From assembly GCA_002372235.1 (NCBI GenBank), contig DFJI01000010.1, forward strand, positions 6,977 to 70,976: a stretch of DNA of 64,000 bases, given 5' to 3'. The notes beneath the pieces are model-generated. The model had not been told where the DNA came from, ran no database searches, and worked only from the letters and a program-made list of their open reading frames with translations. This document shows positions 37,988-47,462 of this stretch, piece after piece. The DNA is from Prevotella sp. UBA3675. Its GTDB lineage: Bacteria > Bacteroidota > Bacteroidia > Bacteroidales > Bacteroidaceae. Numbering within the stretch: the stretch's first letter is position 1; each line of letters starts with the position of its first letter. The translations under genes were made by a program, and so were the position numbers.

Positions 37988-40048
37988 TTACTTGATCAAA
38001 TCTACTGATCGCTTGAGGAACTTGTCGAGTGCCTCACCCTTCAGCATGCCGTTCTGGAGCAGTGCCAGGTCAATGAGCTGATGTACTACGTCGTTCTTCT
38101 GAGCGTAGCCGCTAATGAGCTGTTCCTTCTTCTGCTTCTGCTCGTCAATGGCTTTCTGCGTGTTGACCTTGTCGTCTTTCTCCTCCTGAGTGATTTCCTC
38201 GGGTTTCTTCTTCTCAGTCTTCTGATTGAGGGCTGCCATACGGGCTTCCTGTCCCTTGATCTCGCTCTCAATGGGCTTGAGCTGGTCGGCCAGTTCAGCA
38301 GTGAGCGACGCGAGCACTTCCTTCACAAGACGATGGTCGCTGTTGAGCACGAGGTTGAACGAGTCGGGCATCTGTCCGTAGAAGCTCATTCCGCTCTGAT
38401 AACGGCTCATTTCCTTCATGCGGCGCATCCACTCGTTTTGGGTAATGATAACCGGACGGGCATCCTCTCCCAGCGCATCTACCTCAACAAGATACTCAGT
38501 CTTGGCAGTCTTTGGCACCTGCGACTGGAATACGGCTGACAGATTGTCGCGTTCGTTGTCTGACAGACTGCTCTTCGGAGCATCACTCTTCACAATAAGA
38601 CGGTCAACAATGTCGGCATCTACACGAGTGAAGCGGCTCTTCTCAAACTTCTGCTCAAAGGTCTGAATGCAAGGCACGTCGAGCTGGCCGTCGAACAGCA
38701 GCACCGAATAGCCCTTGTCCTGAGCTGCCTTAATATAGCTGTACTGCTCCTCCTTGTCGGTGGCATAGAGATAGACGAGCTGGTCGTCTTTGTCCTTCTG
38801 CGAAGCCTCGATCAGCTTCTTGTATTCCTCGAATGTGAAGTACTTACCCTCTGTGTCCTTGAAGAGCGAGAACTCTTTGGCACGATCGAAGAAGTTCTCT
38901 TCGGTCAGGATGCCGTAGTTGATGAACAATTTCAGGTCGTCCCACTTCTCTTCGTATGCCTTGCGGTCCTCATTGAAGATAGCCTTGAGGCGGTCGGCCA
39001 CTTTCTTCGTGATGTAGGTGGAAATCTTTTTCACTTCACGATCACTCTGCAGATAGCTGCGGCTCACGTTCAAGGGAATATCGGGCGAATCGATCACGCC
39101 ATGCAGCAAGGTGAGGAACTCGGGTACGATGCCTTCCACCTGATCGGTGACAAACACCTGATTGCAGTACAACTGAATCTTGTTGCGCTGAATCTCAATA
39201 TTCGACTTGATTTTGGGGAAGTAGAGAATACCTGTCAGATTGAAAGGATAATCGACATTCAGGTGAATCCAGAAAAGGGGCTCATCCTGCATGGGATAGA
39301 GTGTGCGATAGAACGACTTGTAGTCTTCGTCCTTCAAGGTTGAGGGGGTCTTCGTCCACAGCGGCTCCACATTATTTATAATATTGTCCTCTGCAGTATC
39401 TACCATCTTGCTCTCGTCCTTCGACCACTCCTGTTTCTTGCCGAAAGCCAGAGGCACGGGCATGAACTTACAGTACTTGTTGAGCAGCGACTCAATCTTC
39501 TGCTTATCGAGGAACTCTTTGCAGTCATCATCAATATAAAGGATAATGTCGGAACCACGGCTCTCGCGCTCGGCATCGTCAATTTCGAAAGCGGGGCTTC
39601 CGTCGCAGCTCCACTTCACAGCCTTGGAACCTTCCTTATAGCTGCGTGTAATAATCTCTACTTTCTTCGAGACCATGAACGAACTGTAGAAGCCCAGTCC
39701 GAAGTGGCCGATGATATTGTTGGCGTTGTCCTTATACTTCTCAAGGAAATCAGTTACGCCAGAGAAAGCAATCTGATTGATGTACTTATCAATCTCTTCC
39801 TCAGTCATACCGATACCGCGATCGCTAATGGTGATAGTACCTTTCTCCGTGTCAAGGCTCACGTGAACGGTCAGGTCGCCCAGTTCGCCCTTAAACTCGC
39901 CCTTCTCGGCCAGTGTCTTCATCTTCTGAGTGGCATCGACAGCATTCGATACCATCTCGCGCAAGAAAATTTCGTGATCGCTATAGAGAAACTTTTTGAT
40001 AACGGGGAAAATGTTCTCAGTCGTAACCCCAATATTACCTTTTTGCAT
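37988..40048 (-). CDS. htpG: Chaperone HtpG (Hsp90)
   Basis: HtpG is the bacterial Hsp90 ATPase. The N-terminal GHKL fold shows FLREMVSNAVDA (ATP/Mg), SDRGIGMTEEEI, and GHFGLGFYSSFMV. The middle domain includes the catalytic-loop region NVSRSYLQSDREVKKI, and a helical dimerisation domain ends the protein. The family start MQKGNIGVTTENIFP gives 686 aa. The frame stays open 73 codons further upstream without family sequence. It probably shares a transcript with the RluA-type gene and the small membrane peptide. Confidence 0.96.
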   Translation of the reverse strand: MQKGNIGVTTENIFPVIKKFLYSDHEIFLREMVSNAVDATQKMKTLAEKGEFKGELGDLTVHVSLDTEKGTITISDRGIGMTEEEIDKYINQIAFSGVTDFLEKYKDNANNIIGHFGLGFYSSFMVSKKVEIITRSYKEGSKAVKWSCDGSPAFEIDDAERESRGSDIILYIDDDCKEFLDKQKIESLLNKYCKFMPVPLAFGKKQEWSKDESKMVDTAEDNIINNVEPLWTKTPSTLKDEDYKSFYRTLYPMQDEPLFWIHLNVDYPFNLTGILYFPKIKSNIEIQRNKIQLYCNQVFVTDQVEGIVPEFLTLLHGVIDSPDIPLNVSRSYLQSDREVKKISTYITKKVADRLKAIFNEDRKAYEEKWDDLKLFINYGILTEENFFDRAKEFSLFKDTEGKYFTFEEYKKLIEASQKDKDDQLVYLYATDKEEQYSYIKAAQDKGYSVLLFDGQLDVPCIQTFEQKFEKSRFTRVDADIVDRLIVKSDAPKSSLSDNERDNLSAVFQSQVPKTAKTEYLVEVDALGEDARPVIITQNEWMRRMKEMSRYQSGMSFYGQMPDSFNLVLNSDHRLVKEVLASLTAELADQLKPIESEIKGQEARMAALNQKTEKKKPEEITQEEKDDKVNTQKAIDEQKQKKEQLISGYAQKNDVVHQLIDLALLQNGMLKGEALDKFLKRSVDLIK

Positions 40049-40113
40049 ATCTGTATAAATGTTTTTAGAATGTTTTTTTACAAGCGGATATGCAAAATCC
40101 GTGCCACATTCCG

Positions 40114-40914
40114 TCAGAGCTCGAAGATGCCCGTAGGCATGGTGCGCTTCAGCACTTCCAACTGCAAGTCTTTGCCTGCCACGATGCCATAGGAGCGCAA
40201 CACGGTCTCCACCGTCTTGCGAGCCAGTTCGGGATGGTTGTTTTCCTCCGAAAGGTGACAGAGCCAAACGTGTCGCAAATGTTCAGTCATGTGCTGGGCG
40301 ATGGCCTCACCGCAGCTTGCATTGCTCAAATGCCCCGTGTTGCTCAGTATGCGCGTCTTCAGATGGTAAGGATAAGGCCCGTGCTGGAGCATCTCAATGT
40401 CGTGATTGGCCTCTATCACCAGATAGTTGGCACGAGCGATGAACTGTGCCATTTCGTCGGTCACCATGCCGGCATCGGTAATTATGCAGAAAGAAATGTC
40501 TTCGGCTTCAAGAAAATAGCCCACGTTGTCGCTACTGTCGTGAGGCACCGAGAAGGGAGTGACCGTGAAGTCACCTATCTGAATCTGCACGCCAGGCTCC
40601 ACTATGCGACGCAGACCAGCATTCACCTTACGCTGCACACAATAGTTACGGTCGATACCGCGATGCACAAGTGCGGTGGCATAGACGGGCACCTGCAAAT
40701 CGTAGCTGATGCTGCCCACTGACTTGATGTGGTCGGCATGATCGTGAGTGATGAGCACCTGATGTACTTGGGGAAGGGTCAGCCCATAGTCTCTGAAGTG
40801 CTTCTTCAGCGTTCTGATACCTACGCCAACGTCGATCAGCAGACCACCGTTCTCGGTAAACAGAAAATAGCAATTACCACTGCTCCCACTTCCAAAGGAT
40901 ATGAACTTGACCAT
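40114..40914 (-). CDS. MBL-fold hydrolase, YycJ/WalJ-like
   Basis: At 266 aa it has the zinc motif ITHDHADHIKS (about 61-71) and SFGSGSSGNCYFL at the N-terminus, the hallmark of the YycJ group of metallo-beta-lactamase-fold proteins (KFxSLxSGSSGN). The C-terminus has LCHLSEENNHPELA, another ligand block of the group. YycJ has been proposed to act as an exonuclease or phosphodiesterase in DNA metabolism. It lies 65 bases upstream of htpG and has its own promoter. Confidence 0.85.
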   Translation of the reverse strand: MVKFISFGSGSSGNCYFLFTENGGLLIDVGVGIRTLKKHFRDYGLTLPQVHQVLITHDHADHIKSVGSISYDLQVPVYATALVHRGIDRNYCVQRKVNAGLRRIVEPGVQIQIGDFTVTPFSVPHDSSDNVGYFLEAEDISFCIITDAGMVTDEMAQFIARANYLVIEANHDIEMLQHGPYPYHLKTRILSNTGHLSNASCGEAIAQHMTEHLRHVWLCHLSEENNHPELARKTVETVLRSYGIVAGKDLQLEVLKRTMPTGIFEL

Positions 40915-40936
40915 AGTATTTCCTTAAATTTAAATG

Positions 40937-40944
40937 CAAAGGTA
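40937..40944 (-). promoter_or_regulatory. -7 promoter element for the YycJ-like gene
   Basis: TACCTTTG followed by C on the minus strand, 22 bases before the start codon. Confidence 0.6.
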
Positions 40945-41019
40945 GGCAATTTTTCCGAAAAAGTGCAAATTATTATACAAAAACATATATATCTAGTACT
41001 TACATTAAAAGAATTATTG

Positions 41020-41027
41020 TAATTTTG
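41020..41027 (+). promoter_or_regulatory. -7 promoter element for uxuA
   Basis: TAATTTTG followed by CA, 44 bases before the uxuA ATG. No clear repressor operator is seen. Confidence 0.55.
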
Positions 41028-41071
41028 CAAATACTTAGACTAATCAAAAGAAACGAAACTAAAAAAAAGAA

Positions 41072-42325
41072 ATGGAAAGAACCTGGAGATGGTTTGGCAA
41101 GAAAGACAGAATCACACTTGCCATGCTGAAACAAATTGGAGTGGAGGGCATCGTTACGGCGCTGCACGATGTACCTAACGGTGAGATTTGGACTCGCGAA
41201 AAAATCAGAGAACTGCGCGAATACATTGAGAGCTACGGCATGAGATGGAGCGTAGTGGAGAGCCTGCCCGTGTGCGAAAGCATCAAGTATGGCGGCAAGG
41301 ATCGCGACCAGCTCATCGAGAACTATAAGGTAAGTCTGAAGAACCTGTCGCTCGAAGGTATTCACACCATCTGTTATAACTTTATGCCAGTGCTCGACTG
41401 GGCCCGGACCGACCTCATGCACGACAATCCCAACGGAGCCACCAACCTTTACTTCTCATACGCTGAGTTTGCCTACTTCGACATCTACGTGCTGAAACGC
41501 GAAGGTGCACGCGAGGAATGGGCTAAGTTCAAGTTTCCCGAAGGCGTAGGCCAGGACCGTAATGTGCTGGCTGAGGCCGACGAGCTGGCCAAGCGCATGA
41601 CTCCTGAAGATGACCATAAACTGGTGGAGAATATCATCGTGAAGACACAGGGATTCGTGAGCGGCAACATCAAGGAAGACGACGAACATCCATTAGAGTT
41701 ATTCAAGCAACTGCTCGACCTCTATAAAGGCATAGACAAGAAACAGTTACGCGAAAACATGAAGTATTTCCTTGAAGCGATCATGCCTACCTGCGATGAG
41801 TATGGAATGAACATGTGCGTTCACCCTGACGATCCTCCTTTTGCCGTGCTGGGGTTGCCCCGTATCGTGAACAGCAGCGAAGATATAGAGTGGTTTCTCA
41901 ATGCCGTTCCCAACAAGCACAACGGCCTCACCTTCTGCGCGGGCAGTCTCTCGGCTGGAGCTCAGAACGACGTGGTGGAGATGGCGCGTGCCTTTGCGCC
42001 CCGCACTCATTTCGTTCACCTGCGCTCATGCCACATCTTCCCCAACGGTGATTTCACAGAGGCCAGCCATCTGGGCGGAAGGGCTAATCTCATTGAGCTG
42101 GCACGCATCTTCGAGAAAGAGAATCCGCAGTTGCCCATGCGTGTGGATCACGGCATGACCTTTACCGACGAGCCCGGTGGGGTGCTCGACGAGAGCAGTC
42201 ACGGCCATAATGCTGGCTACACACTGCTCGGACGTATGTTTGCACTCGGACAAGTGCAGGGCATACTCGCCACAGTCGATAGCGAGTTGGGCATAGCATA
42301 CAAACAGCCGGGATTTTATGATTAA
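41072..42325 (+). CDS. uxuA: D-mannonate dehydratase
   Basis: UxuA dehydrates D-mannonate to 2-keto-3-deoxygluconate in glucuronate catabolism, using a divalent metal. The start MERTWRWFGKKDRITLAML is typical. NMCVHPDDPPFAVLGLPRIVNS (about 250-270) and FCAGSLSAG contain metal-ligand residues, and MRVDHGMTF lies near the C-terminus. At 417 aa it is slightly longer than the E. coli form. The SDR that follows is the expected partner. Confidence 0.95.
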   Translation: MERTWRWFGKKDRITLAMLKQIGVEGIVTALHDVPNGEIWTREKIRELREYIESYGMRWSVVESLPVCESIKYGGKDRDQLIENYKVSLKNLSLEGIHTICYNFMPVLDWARTDLMHDNPNGATNLYFSYAEFAYFDIYVLKREGAREEWAKFKFPEGVGQDRNVLAEADELAKRMTPEDDHKLVENIIVKTQGFVSGNIKEDDEHPLELFKQLLDLYKGIDKKQLRENMKYFLEAIMPTCDEYGMNMCVHPDDPPFAVLGLPRIVNSSEDIEWFLNAVPNKHNGLTFCAGSLSAGAQNDVVEMARAFAPRTHFVHLRSCHIFPNGDFTEASHLGGRANLIELARIFEKENPQLPMRVDHGMTFTDEPGGVLDESSHGHNAGYTLLGRMFALGQVQGILATVDSELGIAYKQPGFYD

Positions 42326-42404
42326 GGCTATCCCGCCATAACGGAATCCTGTCATAATGAAACAACCATATCACGAAACAACGACTCAAAAATAAGAAAT
42401 CATC

Positions 42405-43217
42405 ATGAAAAATCTATTTGATATTAACGGTAACGTGACCGTTATCACGGGTGGAACAGGTGTGCTGGGACGCGCCATCGCCAAATATCTGGCTCTGAAC
42501 GGTGCCAAAGTGATTATCCTTGGACGGAAGGAAGAGACAGGAAAGGAAATCGTGGATGAGATTACTGCCGAGGGCGGCAGCTGCGAGTTCATGAAGACCG
42601 ACGTGATGAATGCTGAAATCGTGCAGAAGAACTGCGACGACATCGTGGCTAAGTACGGTCGTGTCGATACGCTGCTCAATGCTGCAGGCGGCAACATGCC
42701 CGGAGCCACCATCGCGCCCGACAAGACTTTCTTCGACTTAGATGCCGCTCAATTCTCGCGCGTGCTGGAGCTGAACCTCACAGGTACTGTCATTCCCACT
42801 CAAATATTTCTCAAGCCAATGGTGAAGCAAGGTAAAGGCAGCATCATCAACTTCTCGAGCATGGCCGCCTTCCGTCCTATGACGCGCGTTTGCGGATATG
42901 CAGCTGCCAAGGCTGGCATCAGCAACTTCACCGCCTATATGGCTACGGAGTGTGCAAAGAAGTTTGGCGAGGGCATCCGCGTGAATGCCATTGCCCCGGG
43001 CTTCTTCATCACCGAACAGAACCGCGCCCTGCTCACCAATCCCGACGGCAGCTATACGCAACGCGGACAAGACGTTGTGAGACAGACTCCTTTCGGGCGC
43101 ATGGGTGATCCCGAAGAGCTCTGCGGCACTATCCACTATCTGATGTCGGAAGCCTCAAAGTTCGTCACAGGAACGGTGGCCAAGGTTGACGGCGGCTTCG
43201 ACGTGTTTGCTATGTAA
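42405..43217 (+). CDS. SDR oxidoreductase, probable fructuronate reductase
   Basis: A short-chain dehydrogenase of 270 aa. NAD-binding TGGTGVLGRAIAKYLA lies near 14-29, LLNAAGG near 88-94, and the catalytic Ser-Tyr-Lys is in SSMAAFRPMTRVCGYAAAKA (about 143-162). Its place 79 bases after uxuA suggests it reduces fructuronate to mannonate (D-mannonate oxidoreductase), the role of the unrelated UxuB in E. coli. That assignment is from context. No uxaC or kdgK is nearby. Confidence 0.82.
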   Translation: MKNLFDINGNVTVITGGTGVLGRAIAKYLALNGAKVIILGRKEETGKEIVDEITAEGGSCEFMKTDVMNAEIVQKNCDDIVAKYGRVDTLLNAAGGNMPGATIAPDKTFFDLDAAQFSRVLELNLTGTVIPTQIFLKPMVKQGKGSIINFSSMAAFRPMTRVCGYAAAKAGISNFTAYMATECAKKFGEGIRVNAIAPGFFITEQNRALLTNPDGSYTQRGQDVVRQTPFGRMGDPEELCGTIHYLMSEASKFVTGTVAKVDGGFDVFAM

Positions 43218-43290
43218 TCTATTTACTAACATGAGAAAGGGTATCAATAACATGAAGGTAAGAATATACACATTATTAATAAAAAACAAA

Positions 43291-44550
43291 ATGATGAACC
43301 GACTGAGACTGTTTGTGTTATTGATGCCTTTTCTTCTCATTCCGTCTTTGCTTCAGGCAAAGCACAGAATCCTTTCGCCCAACCTAAAGACGCTGCAGGT
43401 AGTGGTCAACGACAACTGGACAGATCCCCTACCCGTCATGACCCTAAGGTCAGACGATGTGCTCAACGTGGGATTCGACGAACTGTCGCACAATTTCCAT
43501 CGCTTCATTGTTCATGTGGAGCATTGTGAACCCGACTGGAGCCCTTCAGAGGATATATTTGAAAGTGACTGGTTAGAGGGATTCAACGACTGGGCGCTCG
43601 ATGACTACGACAACTCACTCAACACGACCGTACTCTACACCCACTACAGCTTTCAACTGCCTAACGACCAGTGCCGACTGAAAATGAGCGGCAACTACCG
43701 ACTGCACATTCTGGACGAAGACGACAATAACAATGAGGTGGCGGTTGTGGAGTTCAGAGTGGTTGAGCAACTCATGAACCTGTCGATGGGCATGACGACC
43801 AATACGGATATTGATTTCAACAACCGTTCGCAGCAACTGTCAATGTCGCTGGATTACGGATCGCTCAACGTCACTCAGCCCGAGGATCAGCTGAACATCA
43901 TCGTGATGCAAAACGGAAGAGAGGACAACATGCGGACAGACATGAAGCCCTCGACGACCACGCCTCGCGGACTGACATGGGACCACTGCCGTCAGCTCAT
44001 ATTCGATGCCGGTAATGAGTATCACCGTTTCGAAGTGCTCAACCCCACTCACATCACGCTGGGACTTGAGCGCGTGGCGTGGGACGAGGATGACAGGCAC
44101 TATCACGTTTATCCAGAAATGTGCGAGCCACAGCGAAACTACATGTTCTACAAGGATGCCGACGGAGCTTTCTACGTGCGCAACAGCGACAATTTTGAGA
44201 ACGATCGCACGAGCGACTACGTCTATGTGCATTACAAGCTGGCTCCGGCAAAGGAATATGAGAAAGCCCGTCTTTATGTGGATGGTCACTGGACGACTGA
44301 AGCACCCGAGACCTACACCATGAGCTATGACGAGCGCGACCATTCCTACAATGCCGTGATACTGCAGAAGATGGGTTACTATAACTATCAGCTGCTGATG
44401 GAGCACGAAAACGGACAAACAGAAATAGTGCCCGAAGAGGGTTCTTTCTATCAAACAGAGAACCGCTATCAGGCACTTGTCTATTATAAAGGTATTGGAG
44501 ACCGAACTTGGAGGCTCGTCAGTTTTCGCGAGTTGATTTTCGACCTCTAA
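43291..44550 (+). CDS. DUF5103 / type IX secretion plug-like protein
   Basis: A secreted protein: the signal peptide MMNRLRLFVLLMPFLLIPSLLQA is followed by beta-rich sequence with the DUF5103 pattern (FDELSHNFHRFIVHVEHCEPDWSPSE, LNTTVLYTHYSFQLPND, SGNYRLHI). As I recall, this family includes the Plug protein that closes the SprA translocon of the type IX secretion system. I use the first Met of the pair directly before the signal; earlier in-frame Met codons would spoil it. At about 419 aa it has the usual length. Its stop codon overlaps that of the convergent sensor gene. Confidence 0.8.
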   Translation: MMNRLRLFVLLMPFLLIPSLLQAKHRILSPNLKTLQVVVNDNWTDPLPVMTLRSDDVLNVGFDELSHNFHRFIVHVEHCEPDWSPSEDIFESDWLEGFNDWALDDYDNSLNTTVLYTHYSFQLPNDQCRLKMSGNYRLHILDEDDNNNEVAVVEFRVVEQLMNLSMGMTTNTDIDFNNRSQQLSMSLDYGSLNVTQPEDQLNIIVMQNGREDNMRTDMKPSTTTPRGLTWDHCRQLIFDAGNEYHRFEVLNPTHITLGLERVAWDEDDRHYHVYPEMCEPQRNYMFYKDADGAFYVRNSDNFENDRTSDYVYVHYKLAPAKEYEKARLYVDGHWTTEAPETYTMSYDERDHSYNAVILQKMGYYNYQLLMEHENGQTEIVPEEGSFYQTENRYQALVYYKGIGDRTWRLVSFRELIFDL

Positions 44551-47006
44551 CGAAGCTCTTTCCTGTATTCGCTTGGCGTTCGCTTGTATTCATGGAAGAA
44601 ACTGCCCATGAAATAGTTTGGTGTGTAGAAATGGCACTCGTCGGCTATTTCCTCAATGCTCTTATCGGTAGTAACCAGCATGTGAGCGGCAGTCTGCAAA
44701 GCGAACTTAAGGGCTAACTCACGCGGACTCTTGAAAATATTGGCGCTTATAAGATGATAGAGTGTCACAATGTCAGTATCTGAAGCATTGCTCAACTCGC
44801 GCATCGTCACACGTCCTTTATGTGCCTGCACGTATGGGATGAGCTTGATCATCAGCGCCGAGAACTCAGGCGAAAGCGGCGTGCTGTTGTCATGCTTGGC
44901 AAAGAAGAGTTCATCACTCTGCGGAGCAATCAGCTCATTGCTGATAGCCACGCTCTTATCTACAAAGGCATTCACCTTCTTGATGATATCGTCTTCCTCA
45001 CTATTGCGGCGAGCGCGCATCTTAGTATTGCGACTGAAGAAGTAGAGATTGACCACAACTAATATCAGAATCAACAGGACAAAAAGCACATAAACGCCTG
45101 TAGCCTGCCACCAAGGCTGATTCACATGCACAATCCACGTGAACGGAGTGGTGCCCGACCACTGGTCTGGGAACATGGAGGCCTGCACTTCAATCTGATA
45201 TTCACCAGGAGTCAGATTCATGAGCGGCAAGTGAAGGTCGCCTTTCGTGTCAACAAAGTCAGATCCGTTGAAATAAGAATAGACATGCCACTTTTCATCG
45301 CCCATACCCAAAAGCCTCACTCGATAGTAGGTCTGCAAAGGACGGAAATAATTAAGTCCGGAGAATGTGAGCGACACTGAATTCTGATCAGCATTCAGAT
45401 TGATGTCTTTGATACGTGTGATGGCCCGGTCTATAATCACGATGCCATCCTTTTCCTCGCCTGCTGACACGAAGTCGCCATTCACAAGAATCCTAATCAG
45501 CTTGGGATAGAGAACCACAGGACTTTTCACATTGACTGCCGCGAAGTGATTGGGATTGAAGGACACGACATGATCGACCGCCTGCATGATGATGGTGCTG
45601 TCATTCAGGCACATCGCCTTGCAATTTAAGAAAGCATCATTCGGTACATTGTCTGACAAGCTGAAACTATTGACGAAATCAGGATTGTCCTTATCAAAGA
45701 TGATACAGGATATGCCATACGAGGTGCTCACCCAAATGTTGTGCTGCTTGTCCTCTACTACCGAGTGAATAAAATTATTGAGAAGACCGTTCTTCTTGCT
45801 AAAGATGACGGGCTCAGACTGAGCCTTACGGAACATATAGAGACCGACCGTAGTTCCTATCCAGCTATAGCCGCGACTATCCTCAAACATGCAGTTGGCC
45901 TGTTTTCCGTTGAAGTCGAAAATGTTCTGCTTGAGCGGTTCCATCATCGAGATATATTCTTCGGCTTCCGGGCTGTCCAACATATAGACATTGAAGGGCG
46001 ACGAGTAAGGAGTAGCGTAGAGCACGCCGCGCTTTTCTGTGCCGAGCCAGAGACCTCCCTGACGGTCGAACACGATGGTGTGGCAAACGGTTTGAAGGTA
46101 TTTTCCATTTCTCAGCTTAACCAGCTCTACATGGTTAGTAGTTTGAGTCGGAATGTCGTAAGTCCAGTAACCCTTAGCCGAAGCTATATAAAGACAGTCA
46201 TTACGCATGGTCATTCCATTCAGGCCGTAAGGCACCTGCAGTATTGTTTTCCACTGCCCGCTGACCATATCGAGCTGCATCAGTACAGAGCCTTCGGTAC
46301 CACTATGAATCACGAAGTAGCTCTCCTTGTATTGCTGAATGATGGTTGACTGGGTGAACTGATGCGACATTTCCCATTCGAAAGCCTTTGAACGATGGGC
46401 TATCTGTCCGTCTTCACGATTGAGACCGATTACCTCGCCGTTGTCGTAGAACATGAGCAGCATGCCCTTGTAAAGGTCTATATCCTGCAGGTTACGATCT
46501 TTCAGCACCTGATGTGTCTTCTTGGCATCTACGTCATACAGCCCCTTCTCCGTAAGGAAATAAGCATGGCCCTCATTATCGGTAAAGAGGTCGAGCAGTT
46601 TCTCATCACATCCCATCTCACGAATAACGCCTGCTACATCAGGAATAAATGTTTCCATCAAAAGGTCAACACAGGTCACTGAGTTCTTGCTTTTCAGCCA
46701 GATGTGATGATTATGGTCAAAATAGATGCGGTCGTTGCCACGATAGGCGGGAAGGTCATACTGATACTCTTGCTCGGTATCAATATGTGTAAAACTCGAA
46801 CCATCGTAGAAATTCAGGTTACCGATAGTCGAAATAATCATTCGCCCTGTACGGGTGCAGACAATGACTTGCGCACTATTATCAGCCAAGCCATTAGCTG
46901 CATTAATAATCTTGAACTCAGGCTCGTTCTCTTTTGAGAAAAGACTGAGAGATACACTAAAGCAGAGCAGCAGTGGCAAAAGAAATCGAATAGGTTTTAG
47001 GTTCAT
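44547..47006 (-). CDS. Membrane-anchored Reg_prop/Y_Y_Y sensor with AraC-type output
   Basis: A signal peptide (1-24) precedes a periplasmic beta-propeller (about 30-490) with Reg_prop blades such as DRQGGLWLGT and EDSRGYSWIGTTVGLYMF. A Y_Y_Y domain (about 530-628) and one membrane span (634-656) follow. The cytoplasmic part goes almost directly to an AraC helix-turn-helix pair (725-819, ending YKRTPSEYRKEL). Hybrid two-component systems of Bacteroidetes share the outer part but have histidine kinase and receiver domains before the AraC domain; neither is present in this 819-residue protein. Inference: a one-component sensor that binds DNA from the membrane. The ligand is unknown. Confidence 0.87.
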   Translation of the reverse strand: MNLKPIRFLLPLLLCFSVSLSLFSKENEPEFKIINAANGLADNSAQVIVCTRTGRMIISTIGNLNFYDGSSFTHIDTEQEYQYDLPAYRGNDRIYFDHNHHIWLKSKNSVTCVDLLMETFIPDVAGVIREMGCDEKLLDLFTDNEGHAYFLTEKGLYDVDAKKTHQVLKDRNLQDIDLYKGMLLMFYDNGEVIGLNREDGQIAHRSKAFEWEMSHQFTQSTIIQQYKESYFVIHSGTEGSVLMQLDMVSGQWKTILQVPYGLNGMTMRNDCLYIASAKGYWTYDIPTQTTNHVELVKLRNGKYLQTVCHTIVFDRQGGLWLGTEKRGVLYATPYSSPFNVYMLDSPEAEEYISMMEPLKQNIFDFNGKQANCMFEDSRGYSWIGTTVGLYMFRKAQSEPVIFSKKNGLLNNFIHSVVEDKQHNIWVSTSYGISCIIFDKDNPDFVNSFSLSDNVPNDAFLNCKAMCLNDSTIIMQAVDHVVSFNPNHFAAVNVKSPVVLYPKLIRILVNGDFVSAGEEKDGIVIIDRAITRIKDINLNADQNSVSLTFSGLNYFRPLQTYYRVRLLGMGDEKWHVYSYFNGSDFVDTKGDLHLPLMNLTPGEYQIEVQASMFPDQWSGTTPFTWIVHVNQPWWQATGVYVLFVLLILILVVVNLYFFSRNTKMRARRNSEEDDIIKKVNAFVDKSVAISNELIAPQSDELFFAKHDNSTPLSPEFSALMIKLIPYVQAHKGRVTMRELSNASDTDIVTLYHLISANIFKSPRELALKFALQTAAHMLVTTDKSIEEIADECHFYTPNYFMGSFFHEYKRTPSEYRKELR

Positions 47007-47031
47007 TGCTATTAGGGCCTGATTAATGCGG

Positions 47032-47039
47032 CAAAGATA
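47032..47039 (-). promoter_or_regulatory. -7 promoter element for the AraC-type sensor
   Basis: TATCTTTG followed by CC on the minus strand, 25 bases before the start codon. Confidence 0.6.
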
Positions 47040-47116
47040 CTAAAAGTTAGCCGAACAGCCAAAATAAATTGTAAAAACTATAACGGTAAAATAAAAATGC
47101 CGATACATCCTGCCAT

Positions 47117-47202
47117 CTCGTTAGATGAGTTTAACAGCTCGTTAGATGCGTTTAACGGCTCGTTAGATGCGTTTAACTTTTTCACTCGATGCGTTTGACT
47201 TG
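47117..47202. repeat. Three exact-period 21-bp units plus a decayed fourth
   Basis: Units begin CTCGTTAGATG at 47117, 47138 and 47159. A fourth, GATGCGTTTGAC, lies 22 bp further on. The core GTTAGATGCGTTTAAC is a 16-base quasi-palindrome that is fully self-complementary if G-U pairs are allowed. The block lies between the sensor promoter and tRNA-Pro. Confidence 0.8.
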
Positions 47203-47284
47203 CTCACGCTGAGCACCTTATATAAACAAAAGAGGAAGCAAATCTCCTTTGTAGTAAGAAATACTTCCTCTTTTACCAAATGTG

Positions 47285-47357
47285 TCGAGGTGACAGGACT
47301 CGAACCTGCGACAGCCTGGTCCCAAACCAGGAACGCTACCAACTGCGCTACACCTCG
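47285..47357 (-). tRNA. tRNA-Pro (anticodon TGG)
   Basis: Read on the minus strand, CGAGGTG and CACCTCG form the acceptor stem, and the anticodon arm is CCTGG-TTTGGGA-CCAGG with anticodon TGG. The T arm has TTCGAGT, the D loop AGTTGGTA, and the discriminator is A. It is 73 bases long, with CCA not encoded. Confidence 0.95.
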
Positions 47358-47462
47358 CTTTTGCGGCTGCAAAGGTAAACAAAAAAAATGGAACTGCGAA
47401 TTTTGAATTTGATAAATCATATTGATTTAACAATAATTCAAAATTCGCAGTCCCTATCTTGC

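Noticed and set aside
40049..40267. 73-codon N-terminal extension of HtpG
   Set aside because: The extension has no Hsp90 similarity and overlaps the end of the upstream MBL gene; the family start MQKGNIGV is at 40048.
47117..47202. Possible CRISPR array
   Set aside because: Units are 21 bp without separate unique spacers of normal length, only three or four exist, and no cas genes are present.
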